Assembly: GCF_947488185.1 (NCBI RefSeq)
Contig: NZ_CANKYM010000003.1
Span: 62,001 to 126,000 of the forward strand
DNA: 64,000 nt
From: an uncultured Roseobacter sp.
GTDB taxonomy: Bacteria > Pseudomonadota > Alphaproteobacteria > Rhodobacterales > Rhodobacteraceae
Direction of reading: 5' to 3'
Shown here: positions 26,885-35,907 of the stretch, piece after piece
Position numbering within the stretch: position 1 is the first letter of the stretch
Layout: each line of letters opens with the position of its first letter
Notes under the pieces: model-generated
The model's input: the letters and a program-made list of their open reading frames with translations, nothing else
The model's database searches: none
Told to the model about the DNA's origin: nothing
Position numbers and translations under genes: made by a program

Positions 26885-26937
26885 AGATACAGGCCTTAAA
26901 CGCAAAGTTACACGTCAAGGATACGTCGCGGGCGATT

Positions 26938-26954
26938 AATAAATCAAGTTTATT
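26938..26954. promoter_or_regulatory. AT-rich palindrome between the ROK gene and frcB
   Basis: AATAAA-TCAAG-TTTATT forms a 6-5-6 inverted repeat within an AT-rich run, about 80 bases before frcB. NagC/Mlc-type ROK repressors bind AT-rich palindromes of this style. A TTGACC element follows just downstream and may be the -35 box of frcB. Confidence 0.45.
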
Positions 26955-27034
26955 TATTTATTGACCCTGTTCTGAGAATCGGTTTTGTTAAAAATTGGTT
27001 CCGCTTAATTGGATCTATCGTCTGGGAGGACATC

Positions 27035-28054
27035 ATGAAAAAACTACTCGCAACAACTGCTGTCGCCATGACCGCACTGTCCGGTGCGGCATTTGCAGAT
27101 GGTCATGCCGTGACCGCGTGCCTGATCACAAAGACAGACACCAACCCATTCTTTGTCAAGATGAAGGAAGGTGCCGAAGCCAAGGCGGCAGAGTTGGGCA
27201 TGACGCTCAAATCCTTTGCCGGTAAAGTCGATGGTGACCACGAAACGCAGGTCGCTGCGATCGAGACATGTATTGCCGACGGCGCAAAAGGCATCTTGCT
27301 GACGGCGTCCGACACCTCCTCCATCGTTTCCTCTGTGCAGCAGGCGCGGGATGCCGGTCTGGTTGTCATTGCGCTCGACACGCCCCTCTCTCCGATTGAT
27401 GCCGCAGATGCGACGTTTGCCACGGACAACTTTTTGGCGGGCGAGTTGATCGGCAAATGGGCCGCCGCCAAGCTTGGCGATGAGGCCGCAAATGCAAAGA
27501 TCGGGATGCTTGATCTTGCCGTATCGCAGCCAACCGTTGGCGTGCTGCGGGATCAGGGATTCCTGCAGGGTTTCGGCATTGACATAGGCGACCCGAACAA
27601 ATGGGGGGACGAGACTGACCCCCGGATTGTGGGCAATGATGTCACGGCGGGGAATGAGGAGGGCGGTCGCAAGGCGATGGAAAACCTTTTGGCGAAGGAC
27701 CCGGAAATCAATGTCGTCTACACCATCAACGAGCCTGCCGCGGCAGGGGCCTATGAGGCGCTCAAATCCATCGGTCGTGAAAACGACGTGCTGATCGTTT
27801 CCGTCGATGGCGGCTGCCCTGGCGTGGCCAACATCAAGGACGGTGTGATCGGCGCGACATCCCAGCAGTACCCGCTGCTGATGGCGTCCAAGGGCGTTGA
27901 AGCCATCGCGGCCTGGGCGAAGGATGGCACCAAGCCTGCTCTGACACCGGGCAAGGACTTCTTTGACACGGGCGTTGCCCTGGTCACGGACGAGCCTGTC
28001 GAGGGCGTGGAAAGCATCGACACAACCGAAGGCACAAACCTCTGCTGGGGCTGA
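27035..28054 (+). CDS. frcB: Sugar (fructose-type) ABC transporter substrate-binding protein
   Basis: This is a periplasmic sugar-binding protein, 339 residues, with a signal peptide (1-21, cleavage after AFA). It has a Peripla_BP_4/ribose-binding fold: [28 protein letters not shown] and [16 protein letters not shown]. The C-terminal TNLCWG is like that of FrcB of Sinorhizobium, the fructose-binding protein. GGGAGGA precedes the ATG. The permease and ATPase genes follow and a ROK regulator is divergent, exactly as in frcBCA loci. Fructose, possibly also ribose or mannose, is the expected ligand. A hairpin with a T-run follows at 28084. Confidence 0.88.
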   Translation: MKKLLATTAVAMTALSGAAFADGHAVTACLITKTDTNPFFVKMKEGAEAKAAELGMTLKSFAGKVDGDHETQVAAIETCIADGAKGILLTASDTSSIVSSVQQARDAGLVVIALDTPLSPIDAADATFATDNFLAGELIGKWAAAKLGDEAANAKIGMLDLAVSQPTVGVLRDQGFLQGFGIDIGDPNKWGDETDPRIVGNDVTAGNEEGGRKAMENLLAKDPEINVVYTINEPAAAGAYEALKSIGRENDVLIVSVDGGCPGVANIKDGVIGATSQQYPLLMASKGVEAIAAWAKDGTKPALTPGKDFFDTGVALVTDEPVEGVESIDTTEGTNLCWG

Positions 28055-28083
28055 CGCCGAGTGCCTTAGATGTCTAGACTAAG

Positions 28084-28112
28084 AAGAGGGGCGGCTTGGC
28101 GCGCCCCTTTTT
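28084..28112 (+). terminator. Terminator-like attenuator between frcB and frcC
   Basis: AGGGGCG (28087-28093) pairs with CGCCCCT (28102-28108) with weaker outer pairs, followed by TTTTT. Lying inside the operon, it probably ends most transcripts after frcB and so gives a surplus of binding protein over the membrane parts. Confidence 0.8.
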
Positions 28113-28131
28113 ACCAAGGGAGAGGGAAGAA

Positions 28132-29172
28132 ATGTCACGCGCAGAGATGACAGACGACGGGGTCGCCAAGTTCGACGATCCGCACCGCGGCCTTATCGGG
28201 ACACTGCAACACTGGCTGCATATCAATCCGGCTCTGGTGCCGCTGATCGTTCTGGTGGCATCGGTTGTTGTCTTCGGTCTGCTCTTGGGATCCAAATTCT
28301 TCTCGCCCTTTGCCCTGACGCTGATTTTGCAGCAGGTGCAGATCGTTGGCATCGTCGCGGCGGCGCAGTCGCTGGTTATCCTGACGGCAGGTATTGATCT
28401 GAGTGTGGGCGCAATTGCTGTCATCTCATCCGTCATCATGGGGCAGTTCACCTTTCGTTATGGCCTGCCGGTCGAAGTGGCCGTCGCCTGCGGCCTGATC
28501 GCGGGGACCGCCATTGGATATGTGAACGGCTGGCTGGTGGCGGTGATGAAACTGCCGCCTTTCATCGTCACCCTGGGCATGTGGCAAATCGTGCTGGCCG
28601 CAAACTTCCTTTATTCCGCAAATGAGACGATCCGCAGTCAGGAAATCGCGTCCAACGCCGCCTTGCTGCAGCTGCTGGGCGCCAAGTTCAAAGTGGGGGG
28701 GGCGGTCTTTACGGTCGGTGTGCTCTTCCTGGTGGTGCTGGTCGTCCTGCTGGCCTATGTGCTGCGCCACACGGCCTGGGGGCGCCATGTCTATGCCGTT
28801 GGGGATGATCCCGAAGCTGCTGAGCTGTCTGGCGTGAACGTCAAGGGCACGCTCATCTCCGTATACGCTGTGGCCGGGCTGATCTGTGGTTTCGCCGGTT
28901 GGGCCCTGATTGGGCGGATCGGATCAGTTTCGCCCACATCAGGACAATTGCTGAACATTGAAAGCATCACGGCGGTGGTGATCGGGGGCATTTCGCTCTT
29001 CGGGGGGCGCGGTTCCATTCTGGGCACCTTCTTCGGTGCATTGATCGTGGGCGTCTTTACCCTTGGCTTACGCCTGATGGGGGCGGACGCACAGTGGACC
29101 TATCTGTTGATTGGCGTGCTCATCATCGCGGCGGTTGCCGTGGACCAATGGATCAGAAAGGTGGCCGCGTAA
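28132..29172 (+). CDS. frcC: Sugar ABC transporter permease
   Basis: This is the inner-membrane subunit of the frc importer, 346 residues from the ATG at 28132 (AGGGAAG upstream; an upstream TTG in frame lies in the terminator loop). It belongs to the BPD_transp_2 family of ribose/fructose-type permeases, with about eight to ten helices and the signatures AAQSLVILTAGIDLSVGA, KLPPFIVTLG and GGISLFGGRGSILGT. Its stop overlaps the ATG of frcA by one base (TAATG), so translation is coupled. Confidence 0.9.
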   Translation: MSRAEMTDDGVAKFDDPHRGLIGTLQHWLHINPALVPLIVLVASVVVFGLLLGSKFFSPFALTLILQQVQIVGIVAAAQSLVILTAGIDLSVGAIAVISSVIMGQFTFRYGLPVEVAVACGLIAGTAIGYVNGWLVAVMKLPPFIVTLGMWQIVLAANFLYSANETIRSQEIASNAALLQLLGAKFKVGGAVFTVGVLFLVVLVVLLAYVLRHTAWGRHVYAVGDDPEAAELSGVNVKGTLISVYAVAGLICGFAGWALIGRIGSVSPTSGQLLNIESITAVVIGGISLFGGRGSILGTFFGALIVGVFTLGLRLMGADAQWTYLLIGVLIIAAVAVDQWIRKVAA

Positions 29173-29948
29173 TGGAACCCATTCTCAAAGGACGTGGTCT
29201 GGTAAAGCGTTACGGCAAGGTGACGGCACTGGACCACTGCGATTTTGATCTGATGCCCGGTGAAATTCTGGCTGTGATTGGCGACAACGGTGCGGGTAAG
29301 TCTTCCCTGATCAAGGCGGTATCCGGTGCGGTCATCCCGGACGAGGGACAGGTTTTTCTGGAAGGTCAGCAAATCAGTTTCCGGTCGCCCATTCAGGCGC
29401 GCGAAGCAGGGATCGAGACCGTTTACCAAACGCTCGCGATGTCGCCCGCGCTCTCGATTGCAGACAACATGTTCATGGGCCGCGAAATCCGCCGCCCGGG
29501 CATCATGGGCAAGTGGTTTCGCAAGCTGGATCGCCCCAAGATGGAACGCCTGGCGCGGGAAAAGCTCACTGAACTGGGGCTCATGACCATTCAAAACATC
29601 AATCAGGCGGTCGAAACTCTGTCCGGTGGGCAACGTCAGGGTGTGGCGGTCGCGCGGGCAGCGGCCTTTGGGTCCAAGGTAATTATTCTGGATGAGCCCA
29701 CGGCGGCGCTGGGCGTCAAGGAATCCCGCAAGGTATTGGAACTCATTCAGGATGTGAAGTCCCGTGGCATTCCGATCATTCTGATCAGCCATAACATGCC
29801 GCATGTCTTTGAAGTCGCTGACCGAATTCACGTGCACCGGTTGGGAAAGCGGCTGTGTGTCATCAACCCCAAGGACTACACGATGTCCGACGCCGTTGCT
29901 TTCATGACGGGGGCAAAAGATGCGCCTGCGGAAGCCGTCGGCGCATAA
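29172..29948 (+). CDS. frcA: Sugar ABC transporter ATP-binding protein
   Basis: This is the ATPase subunit of the importer, 258 residues with a single nucleotide-binding domain, as in FrcA and unlike the two-domain RbsA. It shows Walker A GDNGAGKSS, signature LSGGQRQGVAVARA, Walker B VIILDEPTAALG and the switch His in LISHN. The ATG at 29172 overlaps the frcC stop by one base. No sugar kinase follows, in contrast to Sinorhizobium frcBCAK, so the imported sugar must be phosphorylated by an enzyme coded elsewhere. Confidence 0.9.
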   Translation: MEPILKGRGLVKRYGKVTALDHCDFDLMPGEILAVIGDNGAGKSSLIKAVSGAVIPDEGQVFLEGQQISFRSPIQAREAGIETVYQTLAMSPALSIADNMFMGREIRRPGIMGKWFRKLDRPKMERLAREKLTELGLMTIQNINQAVETLSGGQRQGVAVARAAAFGSKVIILDEPTAALGVKESRKVLELIQDVKSRGIPIILISHNMPHVFEVADRIHVHRLGKRLCVINPKDYTMSDAVAFMTGAKDAPAEAVGA

Positions 29949-30032
29949 TCGCCATAGATAGTTTTCGCTCACGCGCATCTGACAGAAGCGCTAGGGGTGC
30001 CCGGCTGCGTGTCCCGCGTTTGGCTGACGCTC

Positions 30033-30052
30033 CCGGGGCCCTACGACCCCGG
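30033..30052 (+). terminator. GC hairpin after frcA
   Basis: CCGGGG (30033-30038) pairs with CCCCGG (30047-30052) around an 8-base loop, between the end of frcA and the convergent phzF-like gene. There is no T-run, so the call as terminator is tentative. Confidence 0.4.
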
Positions 30053-30065
30053 TGCGGCGAGCCTG

Positions 30066-30980
30066 TCATTCGAGCTCAATCTCCATTTGTCGCATTGAGC
30101 GCCCGTACCCACCCGCAGTCAGGCTTGTGATCGCTCCGGTTGTATCAAGCGTCAGATCGACAATGATTGTGCTTGGTGAAGCCGGGGTCATGAAATCACC
30201 CTGATCGATGGTCATATGGGTCTCTTTGATGCCCATGACATCGTAGAGAAAACATCCAAGCGGGCCAGCGGCCATACCCGTAGCAGCTTCTTCCGGGATT
30301 GCATATCGCGGGGCAAACATCCGCGTCGTCGCGTGGCTCGAGGAAGAAGAAGGCGACGTCGTAAATACATAGTAGCCGATGAGATCGAGTTTGTCGCTGA
30401 TCGCGCTGATTGCGTCTAGGTCTGGTGTAATCCCGGCGAGCACGTCTTCATTCTTGACCGGAACAACCACGAAACTGTTCCCGGTATTGACCAACTGGGG
30501 GTCAACGCCATCCATCATGTCGGCCTCGTCGAGCCCCAGGGAGTTCAACACATCCTGGAGCGAGACACCCTTGTCGGACCATTGTGCGGGTGTTTCATAC
30601 GACGGAGCGATCTGCTCCATAAAGGCTTGCTCGCCCTTGATGGTGATCTTGCGTGGACCGTCAACCGTCATCTTTGACGTTTCGCCTTCAGCAACGGCAC
30701 CGGTCTCGGCCATATGCGCAAAGGCGGCGATTGTCGCGTGACCGCAATGCGCAATACGGCGGTTCGGTGTGAAGAAGTCCAACCTAAACCCGGCTTTATC
30801 AGAGCGGGACACGAATGCCGTTTCTGACAGGCCAATCTTTGCCGCAATTTGCAACATGTCTTCATCGGTTAGATGATCTGCATCGAAGACTACGCCAGCG
30901 GGATTTCCACCCGTTCCGTTTTTGACGAAGCCATTGACGATGTGGGCAGTCACTTTTGTCTTCTCATCTGTTATGTTCAT
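30066..30980 (-). CDS. PhzF-family isomerase/epimerase
   Basis: This 304-residue protein has the diaminopimelate-epimerase-like double fold of PhzF. The N-terminal lobe contains GTGGNPAGVVFDADHLT and the catalytic Glu in GLSETAFV, and also PNRRIAHCGHATIAAFA. The second lobe contains AAGPLGCFLYD. Most PhzF homologues outside phenazine clusters have unknown substrates. The ATG at 30980 has a strong GAGGAAGG site. It is divergent from a LysR regulator (31064), the likely controller; no phenazine genes are near, so phenazine synthesis is not implied. Confidence 0.88.
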   Translation of the reverse strand: MNITDEKTKVTAHIVNGFVKNGTGGNPAGVVFDADHLTDEDMLQIAAKIGLSETAFVSRSDKAGFRLDFFTPNRRIAHCGHATIAAFAHMAETGAVAEGETSKMTVDGPRKITIKGEQAFMEQIAPSYETPAQWSDKGVSLQDVLNSLGLDEADMMDGVDPQLVNTGNSFVVVPVKNEDVLAGITPDLDAISAISDKLDLIGYYVFTTSPSSSSSHATTRMFAPRYAIPEEAATGMAAGPLGCFLYDVMGIKETHMTIDQGDFMTPASPSTIIVDLTLDTTGAITSLTAGGYGRSMRQMEIELE

Positions 30981-31063
30981 GGTACCTTCCTCAGGTGGAT
31001 AGTTATGCCCATCTATAAAAGGAGTTTGCGTGAAAATGGATCATATATTAATGAGCTTTTTTC

Positions 31064-32014
31064 ATGAAAAGAATTAGTCAGAAATCTATTCGGAAACTTG
31101 CAGCGGCGGCGCCAACCGTTGCGGCCGTGTCTCGGACAATGAGCTTTACGCAGGCGGCGCATGAGCTGGGCGTCCATCAGTCCGCCATCAGTCATAAAAT
31201 CAACGCTCTCGAGGAGGACCTGGGGTTCGCTCTCTTCACACGTACCACGCGAAACGTGACGCCGACGCTCCAAGGTGGGCCAATTTGCGCGGCCAGTGAA
31301 AGCGCAACGGATGCGCTGGAACACGCCTTGGACGCCGTCCTTCGCATTCAGCAGCGCGATGGAGCAACTCTGTCCCTCTCTTCATCTCTTGCAATGAAAT
31401 GGGTCGTGCCCGCCATGACGCGCGCTCAGGCGAGCGGTTTGAAACTGACGCTCAACGTAGATGACGAGCTAACGGAGTTTGGCCCGAGTAGCGCGTCAAA
31501 TGCTGCGATCCGCTTCGGCCCGGGTCCATACCCCGGTTTGTTCGCGACGGTGCTGTCAAGTTGCTTTGCCATCCCCGTATCCAGCGGCAGTTTGGCATCA
31601 TCCTTGATGAGCGGTGAGCGCCGCGCGGTGCTGTTGCGGGATACGCGCGCCGAGATGGACGATCCCGACAACTCGTGGGAGCAGTATCTTGGGGCTGAAA
31701 GATATGGAGAAGGTCCCTTTGATACCTCTGTGACATTCGAGCGTACGGATGTTGCGATACAGGCGGCCATAGGTGGTATGGGACATGCGCTTGCACGCAG
31801 CTTGCTCTTCGAAAGTGATCTGGAGGCTGGTTTGCTCGTCAACTCCGGGCCACCCAAATCAGTTGCGTCCAAATACTGGTTGGTTACCACATGTGATTTT
31901 GCGCAGACCGATGCATTTGCAAAGCTATCTAGCTGGCTGGCTGCTGAAGTGCGCCTGAGCAAGCAGCTGTTCAGCAAGCACCGTTCGGAGAGATACTCCG
32001 GGAACAGTCTTTGA
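31064..32014 (+). CDS. LysR-family regulator (GcvA-like)
   Basis: This is a 316-residue regulator with a winged helix-turn-helix (SFTQAAHELGVHQSAISHKI, about residues 27-46) and a C-terminal PBP-like domain of the GcvA group (SSSLAMKWVVPAM, GGMGHALARSLL). Local base composition is lower in GC and codon use is a little looser than in neighbours. It is divergent from the PhzF-like gene across 83 bases, which is therefore the likely target. An effector cannot be named. Confidence 0.88.
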   Translation: MKRISQKSIRKLAAAAPTVAAVSRTMSFTQAAHELGVHQSAISHKINALEEDLGFALFTRTTRNVTPTLQGGPICAASESATDALEHALDAVLRIQQRDGATLSLSSSLAMKWVVPAMTRAQASGLKLTLNVDDELTEFGPSSASNAAIRFGPGPYPGLFATVLSSCFAIPVSSGSLASSLMSGERRAVLLRDTRAEMDDPDNSWEQYLGAERYGEGPFDTSVTFERTDVAIQAAIGGMGHALARSLLFESDLEAGLLVNSGPPKSVASKYWLVTTCDFAQTDAFAKLSSWLAAEVRLSKQLFSKHRSERYSGNSL

Positions 32015-32125
32015 CCCAAATGCCTGCAGAGCGACTGTCTTACGTAGCTGCAGCACGACTACACCTATGGATTTGCGGTCTAAAACTGCATATCTCTGGA
32101 AGATAACGGGTCAATCTGAAACAGA

Positions 32126-32524
32126 TTACTTCGCAGCCGTGACTTCGATTTCTACCAACAAATCGGGAGCGGCCAGCGCGGCCACAACCAAAGTTGTCAC
32201 GGCAGGTGCATTTCCCTCGTTCCATCTGGTCTGACGCACCTCGGAAAGGCTTGCAAGGTTGTCAGCGTCAGTCACGAAGTAGGTGACACGCAGAATATCG
32301 GCAGTCGTCATCTCCGCGTCAACCAAGAGCGCCTCGACGTTGTCAATCGCTTGGTTGCACTGATCTTTGAAACTCGCATGGGTCGTGCCGTCCGGCGCTA
32401 CACCGATCTGGCCGGATAGGAAGACGAACCTACGTGGTTCCGTGATTTCGGTGCCATGCACATATATGCCTTGGTACTGTTCAGGAACTGCACGGAGAGT
32501 GTTTGGCGAAAGGCGCTTAAGCAT
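32126..32524 (-). CDS. RidA/YjgF-family protein lacking the usual active-site arginine
   Basis: This 132-residue RidA-like protein trims to the ATG at 32524 (MLKRLSPNTL); the upstream extension has no ribosome binding site. Family patterns are VFLSGQIGVAPDG, QCNQAIDNVEALLVDAEMTTADILRVT and LLVEIEVTAAK near the C-terminus. In true RidA imine deaminases an arginine lies about ten residues before the final VEIE. Here that stretch reads VVAALAAPDL, with no arginine. It is probably not a 2-aminoacrylate deaminase and belongs to a divergent YjgF subgroup of unknown role. It stands alone. Confidence 0.85.
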   Translation of the reverse strand: MLKRLSPNTLRAVPEQYQGIYVHGTEITEPRRFVFLSGQIGVAPDGTTHASFKDQCNQAIDNVEALLVDAEMTTADILRVTYFVTDADNLASLSEVRQTRWNEGNAPAVTTLVVAALAAPDLLVEIEVTAAK

Positions 32525-32912
32525 CTGAAACTCCAAGCCTTGGACATTGACTGTTCTGCTGGGTGTTACGCTGTCGACATGTAGCTCTACCAATAAAAGG
32601 CGCAATGCAGGTATCGGCTGTGTTTATGTCGCGCAGAAACTGCGGCGTCTAATCTGATGTATGGCGCTGTTTGATTGCGCCGACGTTGAGTGGCGACAAG
32701 GCCTCTTTGTGCCGCACATGGGTTTTCGATTGGCGTCCGGCGGCTGAACATGCATTGAAATTCAGCGAGAACGGTTGATTTTAGGTCGCACTTGGATGAC
32801 GACAAATTATCGCTACCCGTCCAGGCAACCCGAAGACAACACACCTGTCCGCATTTAAGGATCATCAGCCATTACCAGTCCCGCAAAAATCCAATCCGCA
32901 GAAGCCTGCTCG
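32525..32912. other. Intergenic stretch between the RidA-like and GNAT genes
   Basis: This divergent interval of nearly 390 bases must hold both promoters. No clear operator or RNA was seen. Near its right end AAGGA (32857-32861) lies nine bases before an ATT codon that is in frame with the GNAT gene, so coding may start at 32871 rather than 32913. Confidence 0.45.
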
Positions 32913-33704
32913 ATGGAGGCGTTGTGTGCTGCGATGAACCGATCCTTCTCCGACTACGCAGTGCCGATGCATCTGACGACCGAGGCCTTCACTTTCATGA
33001 TGCGCCAGAGAGGGTTTGATCGTGCGGCGTCCAGAGTTGCGCTCATCGATGGTGAAATTGCCGCACTTTGGCTCGTGTCCGTTCGCGGCGCGGCGGGTTA
33101 TCTGATTTCCAGCGGAACTGACCCGACACATCGGCGGCGTGGGCTGTCGCGTGCCCTTGCCGCAGAGTGCCTTTCGGCATTCAAACGCGCCGGGGCGGCA
33201 AGTTTGCAGACAGAAGTGTTGATCGACAACAAACAAGCCCATGATCTGTATCTGTCGCTCGGGATGACGACCGCGCGTGTTCTGGATTGCTATGCTCTGT
33301 CACGTCCAGAAGGTCCGGCGGGGCGACATGAGGTGTCAGAGGTTTCCTGGCACGCGGTGGCGCAGGCTGTTCAGCCCCTGCAGGATTTTCAGCCGTCCTG
33401 GCAAAACGACGCCGAATCCTTGAACGCGATCGCCGATGATGTGAGATGTCATGCGGTTTTCGACGGTGCAGGGGTGGCAGGTTACGCGGCGATTGTTCCA
33501 AGCACGGGGACCCTGGCGCAGATTGCCGTCAGGCAAGACAAACGGCGCATGGGGATCGCTGGCGCGCTGCTGGGAAGCTATCTGGACGTGGAAAGTCTGC
33601 GCGTGATCAATGCCGACACCGCCTCGGATGGTTTCCGCGCTTTCATGGCCTCTCTCGGCGCGGAGCGGACACTTGGACAATATGAATTGAAGATGTCCCT
33701 GTGA
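32913..33704 (+). CDS. GNAT acetyltransferase with two GNAT-like halves
   Basis: This 263-residue protein has two GNAT motif-A segments: SGTDPTHRRRGLSRALAAE in the first half (about residues 67-85) and QIAVRQDKRRMGIAGALLG in the second half (about 208-226). It is thus a tandem GNAT, with acetyl-CoA probably bound in at least one half. Coordinates give the first ATG. However, the frame continues upstream to 32871, where ATT follows an AAGGA site; the added residues (TSPAKIQSAEACS) look like a normal GNAT N-terminus, so a rare ATT start is plausible. The substrate is unknown. Confidence 0.82.
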   Translation: MEALCAAMNRSFSDYAVPMHLTTEAFTFMMRQRGFDRAASRVALIDGEIAALWLVSVRGAAGYLISSGTDPTHRRRGLSRALAAECLSAFKRAGAASLQTEVLIDNKQAHDLYLSLGMTTARVLDCYALSRPEGPAGRHEVSEVSWHAVAQAVQPLQDFQPSWQNDAESLNAIADDVRCHAVFDGAGVAGYAAIVPSTGTLAQIAVRQDKRRMGIAGALLGSYLDVESLRVINADTASDGFRAFMASLGAERTLGQYELKMSL

Positions 33705-33791
33705 GGTTCTTGCAAAACCTGAACTGATGCGGAGCGATCGGCCTTTGTGCCTGGCGTCGAAAGGCGCTGTCTTTCCGAGCGACCGACCAGG

Positions 33792-34670
33792 TCACTTTCT
33801 TTGGCGCAGGGCAGAGCTTTGAGAAGGCAGCGTCCCGTCCGTTGCGTTGCCCTGTGCAAGCCGCTCCTTCATTCTTTCCGCGCGTAGTGGCGGTAAGGTC
33901 GGTGCGGCGCGGGCCATTTTCTCTGCGCGCTCGGGCGCAGTTTTCACGAGGTTCGGGATGGCGACCGCCTCGGGCAGGTTTTTCCAGTATTTCTTGGGCA
34001 TTTCGGAACACATCGCCGACACCTTCAGGCGGGCGGGGTTAAAGATGTTCTCGAAATAAGCGATCCACAGGTCTTCGTGAGCATCCTCGGGTAAATCCGG
34101 GCGCGGTTGGCCCGCTGAAAACGACACCACCCCATCAACACATATGGCGGTTTTGTCAGGCGTTATGATCCGCCAGTCCATGTCCCCAAAGCGTCTCGCG
34201 AAAAACGATGCCGTCGGCTCGACCGTGTGATGCGTGGGCTCAAACCACGCGGCGAAAGAGCGGCGTGGTGCTTCCGGATCGCCGATCTCCCGAAAGCGGA
34301 CAAAGGCCTTCATCTTGTGCTGACATCGGTGCACGTTCTTTTCCATCCGCCGCAAGCGCGCGAGACGCGAGTCACCGTGATCGCCGGTCAAGTGTGGCGC
34401 ATCCCGCAGCCGCCACAGAAAACCGTAAAGGCGCGCGAAACGATCGCGATCCCGATGCCAGACAACGCTGTTGGCCATCGCGACAAAGCGGCGGGACACC
34501 TTGATGTCGCCTGTGGGGGGCGGCGCCTGCGTACGGGCAAAGAGCTCTGGCGCGGCGCCCGGCTCTTGCCAGCATATTTCATGGGGAGGGACCTGCGCTG
34601 CGAGAAAGCCCCGTGCTGCTGTGCGCCACGCAGTGGCAGCTCCGATTTTGGGGATCACGACGTGATACAT
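33792..34670 (-). CDS. DUF4130 / TIGR03915-type putative DNA repair protein
   Basis: This 292-residue protein matches the DUF4130 family that is usually found beside, or fused to, repair enzymes. In UdgX proteins this domain is joined to a uracil-DNA glycosylase; here no glycosylase domain follows, so it is the stand-alone form. Recognisable parts are YHVVIPKIGAATAWRTAARG at the start, RRMEKNVHRCQHKMKAFVRF and HHTVEPTASFFARRFGDMDW. Its ATG shares one base with the stop of the radical-SAM gene (34670), so the pair is translationally coupled. The exact biochemical role is not established in the family. Confidence 0.85.
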   Translation of the reverse strand: MYHVVIPKIGAATAWRTAARGFLAAQVPPHEICWQEPGAAPELFARTQAPPPTGDIKVSRRFVAMANSVVWHRDRDRFARLYGFLWRLRDAPHLTGDHGDSRLARLRRMEKNVHRCQHKMKAFVRFREIGDPEAPRRSFAAWFEPTHHTVEPTASFFARRFGDMDWRIITPDKTAICVDGVVSFSAGQPRPDLPEDAHEDLWIAYFENIFNPARLKVSAMCSEMPKKYWKNLPEAVAIPNLVKTAPERAEKMARAAPTLPPLRAERMKERLAQGNATDGTLPSQSSALRQRK

Positions 34671-35905
34671 CAAAAGAGGGTCAACTGTTCGGGCGGCGGC
34701 GCAAATCGCGCACGCAAGCAGGCGCTGTCGGTCAGGCTGCCCGGGCTCCACCCGCCCGCGACGATAAAGGGCTGGGCCTTTTTCATCGCGCCGCCAATCC
34801 GCAGAAGATGGTCATAGCGCAGGTAACAATGCCGTCGGGTGCTCACGATCCGCTTGACCGTCTTCACGCCAAAACCGGGCACCCGCAGCAACAACTCTTT
34901 CGGCGCCTTGTTCACGTCCACCGGAAACAATGCGCGATGTTCCAGCGCCCATGCGAGCTTCGGATCGACCGCGAGGTCGAGATTGCCGTCCCGTGTGGTC
35001 GAGGTGATTTCATCCAGTTCGAACCCGTAAAAGCGCAGCAGCCAATCCGCCTGATACAGCCGATGCTCTCTCTGCAGCGGCGGGCTGATCAGGGGCAGTT
35101 TGGCGGAGCTGTCCGGGATCGGCGAAAACGCCGAGTAATACACGCGCTTGAGCTTGTAGTCGCCGTAGAGCCGGGTGGAACGGCCCAGGATCGTTTTATC
35201 TGTCGCGCCATCCGCGCCAATGATCATCTGCGTTGACTGACCGGCGGGCGCGAACCGCGGCGGACGGCGACCGCGGTGTGACCTGTCCTGTGCTGCGTCC
35301 TTGCGGTGCCTGACATCTGCCATTGCGCCCCGGATCTGCTCGGGGCTTTTTTCCGGCGCGTAGGCCTCGACCGCGGCATCTGTAGGCAATTCGACGTTGA
35401 TCGACAGCCTATCCGCCAGCAACCCCGCCTCGGCAATCAGTTCGGGCGCCGCGTCCGGAATGGTTTTCAGGTGAATGTATCCCCTGAAGGATTCCTTCCT
35501 TCGCAGCCTGCGCGCGATCCGCACCATATCCGCCATTGTTGCGTCCGGCGAGCGGATGATCCCTGAGGAGAGAAACAGCCCTTCGATGTAGTTGCGCCGA
35601 TAAAAGTTGATCGTCAGGTCCACGACTTCATCTACGGTAAAGCGTGCACGTGGCACGTTCGAAGACACCCGGTTCACGCAATAGCTGCAGTCGTAGACGC
35701 AGAAATTGGTCATCAGGATCTTGAGCAGGCTGATGCACCGTCCGTCCGGGGCATAGGCGTGACAGATGCCACTGCCTTCGTTCGAGCCGAGCCCATTGCC
35801 ATCCCGCGAGTCGCGCTTGCTGGAGCCTGACGAGGCGCATGAGGCATCGTATTTGGCGGCATCGCTCAGGATTTCGAGCTTTCTTTTGACGGTCATGCGA
35901 GTCAT
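34670..35905 (-). CDS. Putative DNA modification/repair radical SAM protein (TIGR03916 type)
   Basis: This 411-residue radical S-adenosylmethionine protein has the cluster-binding CVYDCSYC (C-x3-C-x2-C, about residues 69-76), an S-adenosylmethionine barrel to about residue 250, and a C-terminal helix-hairpin-helix (LLLRVPGFGVKTVKRIV, about 340-356) that should contact DNA. A Ser/Gly-rich insert precedes the cluster. The start at 35905 lies two bases from a candidate LexA box; an ATG three codons further in is an alternative. It is coupled with the DUF4130 gene, the standard pairing for this family. The lesion or modification handled is unknown. Confidence 0.88.
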   Translation of the reverse strand: MTRMTVKRKLEILSDAAKYDASCASSGSSKRDSRDGNGLGSNEGSGICHAYAPDGRCISLLKILMTNFCVYDCSYCVNRVSSNVPRARFTVDEVVDLTINFYRRNYIEGLFLSSGIIRSPDATMADMVRIARRLRRKESFRGYIHLKTIPDAAPELIAEAGLLADRLSINVELPTDAAVEAYAPEKSPEQIRGAMADVRHRKDAAQDRSHRGRRPPRFAPAGQSTQMIIGADGATDKTILGRSTRLYGDYKLKRVYYSAFSPIPDSSAKLPLISPPLQREHRLYQADWLLRFYGFELDEITSTTRDGNLDLAVDPKLAWALEHRALFPVDVNKAPKELLLRVPGFGVKTVKRIVSTRRHCYLRYDHLLRIGGAMKKAQPFIVAGGWSPGSLTDSACLRARFAPPPEQLTLF

Positions 35906-35907
35906 TT

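Noticed and set aside
28096..28131. An upstream TTG start for the frc permease
   Set aside because: It lies in the loop and 3' arm of the attenuator hairpin and has no ribosome binding site, whereas the ATG at 28132 has AGGGAAG.
33792..34670. A UdgX-type uracil-DNA glycosylase
   Set aside because: Only the DUF4130 part is present; no glycosylase domain or its motifs follow, and the partner is the radical-SAM gene.
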